Source: Solirubrobacterales bacterium
GTDB taxonomy: Bacteria > Actinomycetota > Thermoleophilia > Solirubrobacterales > Solirubrobacteraceae
Direction: 5' to 3'
Assembly (NCBI GenBank): GCA_025964065.1
Contig: JAOPZO010000004.1
Span: 1 to 5,210, forward strand
Length of the DNA: 5,210 nucleotides
The notes beneath the pieces were generated by a model that did not search any database, was not told where the DNA came from, and was given only the letters and a program-made list of their open reading frames with translations. A program made the translations under genes and the position numbers. Below are positions 4,274 through 5,210 of this stretch, piece after piece (position 1 is the first letter of the stretch; every line of letters starts with the position of its first letter).

Positions 4274-5210
4274 ATGTGGCGCCTGACCGACGAGCAGCGC
4301 GAGCTGCGCGACACCATCCGGACCTTCGCCCAGCAGGTCGTGCGCCCGGCGATGCTCGACGTCGACGAGCGCTCGGACTATCCGCACGCCCTCCACGAGG
4401 CGCTGGCGGCGGAGGGGCTCCTGGCGCTCGCGGTGCCGTCGGAGTACGGCGGCCGCGGGGCGACGAACGTCGCGTTCTGCTCGTTCGTCGAGGAGCTCGC
4501 GCGCGTGAGCGCGACGGCGTCCCTCATGGCGGCGTACGTGAAGCTCACGACGCTCCCGATCGTCCTGGCGGGCAGCGAGGAGCAGAAGCGCCGCTTCCTG
4601 CCCGGGCTCGCGAACGGGGAGCAGCTCGGCTCCTACGCGATCTCGGAGCCCGCGGTCGGCTCGGATCCGGCGGCGCTGCAGACCACGGCGGAGAAGCGCG
4701 GGGACACCTGGGTGCTCAACGGGACGAAGCGCTTCATCGGGAACGCCGGGCTCTCCGACCTCTACGTCGTGTTCGCGCGGACGGGTGCGGAGGACAGCAG
4801 GGGCGTGAGCTGCTTCGTCGTGCCCGGGGACGCGAACGGGCTCGAGGTCGAGGTGCTGCCGACGATGGGCATGCCGGGCTGGCGGCTCGGGGCGCCGACC
4901 CTCACCGACGTCGAGGTGCCGGCGGCGAACCTCCTCGGGGCGGAGGGCGACGGCTTCAAGATCGCGATGCAGACGTTCGACGCCTCGCGCCCGACGGTCG
5001 CCTCGCAGGCCGTCGGGCTCGCGCAGGGCGCGATCGACCTGGCGTTGGACTACGCGCGGCGGCGGGAGACGTTCGGCAAGCCGCTCATCGAGCACGAGGG
5101 CGTGCAGTTCAAGCTCGCCGGGCTCGAGGCGCGCGTCGCGGCGGCGCGGGCGCTCGCGTTCCAGGCGGCGACGTGCGTCGACGAGCAGGACCCACGGATG
5201 ACGAAGCTCT
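4274..5210 (+). CDS. Acyl-CoA dehydrogenase (medium-chain type), 3' end cut by window
   Basis: The first 312 residues of an FAD-dependent acyl-CoA dehydrogenase, which oxidises acyl-CoA to trans-2-enoyl-CoA and passes electrons to electron-transfer flavoprotein. The usual length is about 380, so roughly 70 residues, including the expected catalytic glutamate, lie beyond the edge. Visible parts are the N-terminal helical domain (LTDEQRELRDTIRTFAQQ, then VPSEYGG), the middle-domain signature YAISEPAVGSD (121-131), WVLNGTKRFIGNAG, and the start of the C-terminal helical domain. The stretch GFKIAMQTFDASRPTVASQA, then VGLAQGAIDLALDYARRRETFGKPL, closely resembles medium-chain acyl-CoA dehydrogenase. 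Val128 stands where a small residue (Ala, Gly, Ser, Asn) is usual. The ATG follows the hydrolase stop by 3 nt and has a strong ribosome binding site. With phaC in the same operon it may feed beta-oxidation intermediates to polymer synthesis, which is an inference. Confidence 0.94.
   Translation, partial: MWRLTDEQRELRDTIRTFAQQVVRPAMLDVDERSDYPHALHEALAAEGLLALAVPSEYGGRGATNVAFCSFVEELARVSATASLMAAYVKLTTLPIVLAGSEEQKRRFLPGLANGEQLGSYAISEPAVGSDPAALQTTAEKRGDTWVLNGTKRFIGNAGLSDLYVVFARTGAEDSRGVSCFVVPGDANGLEVEVLPTMGMPGWRLGAPTLTDVEVPAANLLGAEGDGFKIAMQTFDASRPTVASQAVGLAQGAIDLALDYARRRETFGKPLIEHEGVQFKLAGLEARVAAARALAFQAATCVDEQDPRMTKL

Noticed and set aside
410..5095. A 1561-codon open frame on the minus strand
   Set aside because: All four plus-strand genes lie in the same frame with G/C third positions, which removes stops from one antisense frame. 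Its translation is low-complexity Arg/Glu/Gly/Ala with no motif, while the plus strand encodes clear enzymes.
1..5210. Search for tRNA, rRNA, CRISPR, insertion-sequence ends or phage attachment sites
   Set aside because: I saw no cloverleaf, spaced direct repeats, transposase motifs or terminal inverted repeats; the window reads as ordinary chromosomal metabolic genes.

Overview
The window is very GC-rich DNA, with third codon positions almost always G or C in the confident genes. It looks actinobacterial. The class I polyhydroxyalkanoate (PHA) synthase resembles those of actinobacteria, and the gene style would fit Thermoleophilia/Solirubrobacterales, but the lineage is an inference.

Layout. 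On the minus strand (1-368, running off the left edge) is a small protein that looks like a shortened SRPBCC/START-type domain with a Pro/Ala-rich tail. A 77-bp divergent spacer separates it from a plus-strand ATP-grasp protein (446-1372). That gene has a -10-like hexamer so close to its ATG that its mRNA may be leaderless. The next 246 bp (1373-1618) hold two strong 8-bp GC hairpins (possible terminators), a possible small secreted-protein ORF whose frame is not clean, and a perfect TTGACA followed by a small dyad (possible promoter/operator).

From 1619 to the right edge lies a compact operon: class I PHA synthase phaC (1619-3319), an alpha/beta hydrolase (GTG start, 6 nt after the phaC stop, 3326-4270), and an acyl-CoA dehydrogenase of the medium-chain type (start 3 nt after the hydrolase stop, 4274 to beyond 5210).

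How the operon may work: the acyl-CoA dehydrogenase makes trans-2-enoyl-CoA. If this is hydrated to (R)-3-hydroxyacyl-CoA by a hydratase that is not in the window, it becomes the substrate of PhaC. The hydrolase could turn over the polymer, its oligomers or an acyl thioester. PhaC activity is well supported by its catalytic residues; the links to its neighbours are inferred from gene order only.

All four plus-strand genes use the same reading frame. This explains a spurious antisense ORF of about 4.7 kb. I see no RNA genes, mobile elements, CRISPR arrays or long repeats, and no clear novel system. The points most worth a second look are the 1290-1618 region and the in-frame amber junction between phaC and the hydrolase.
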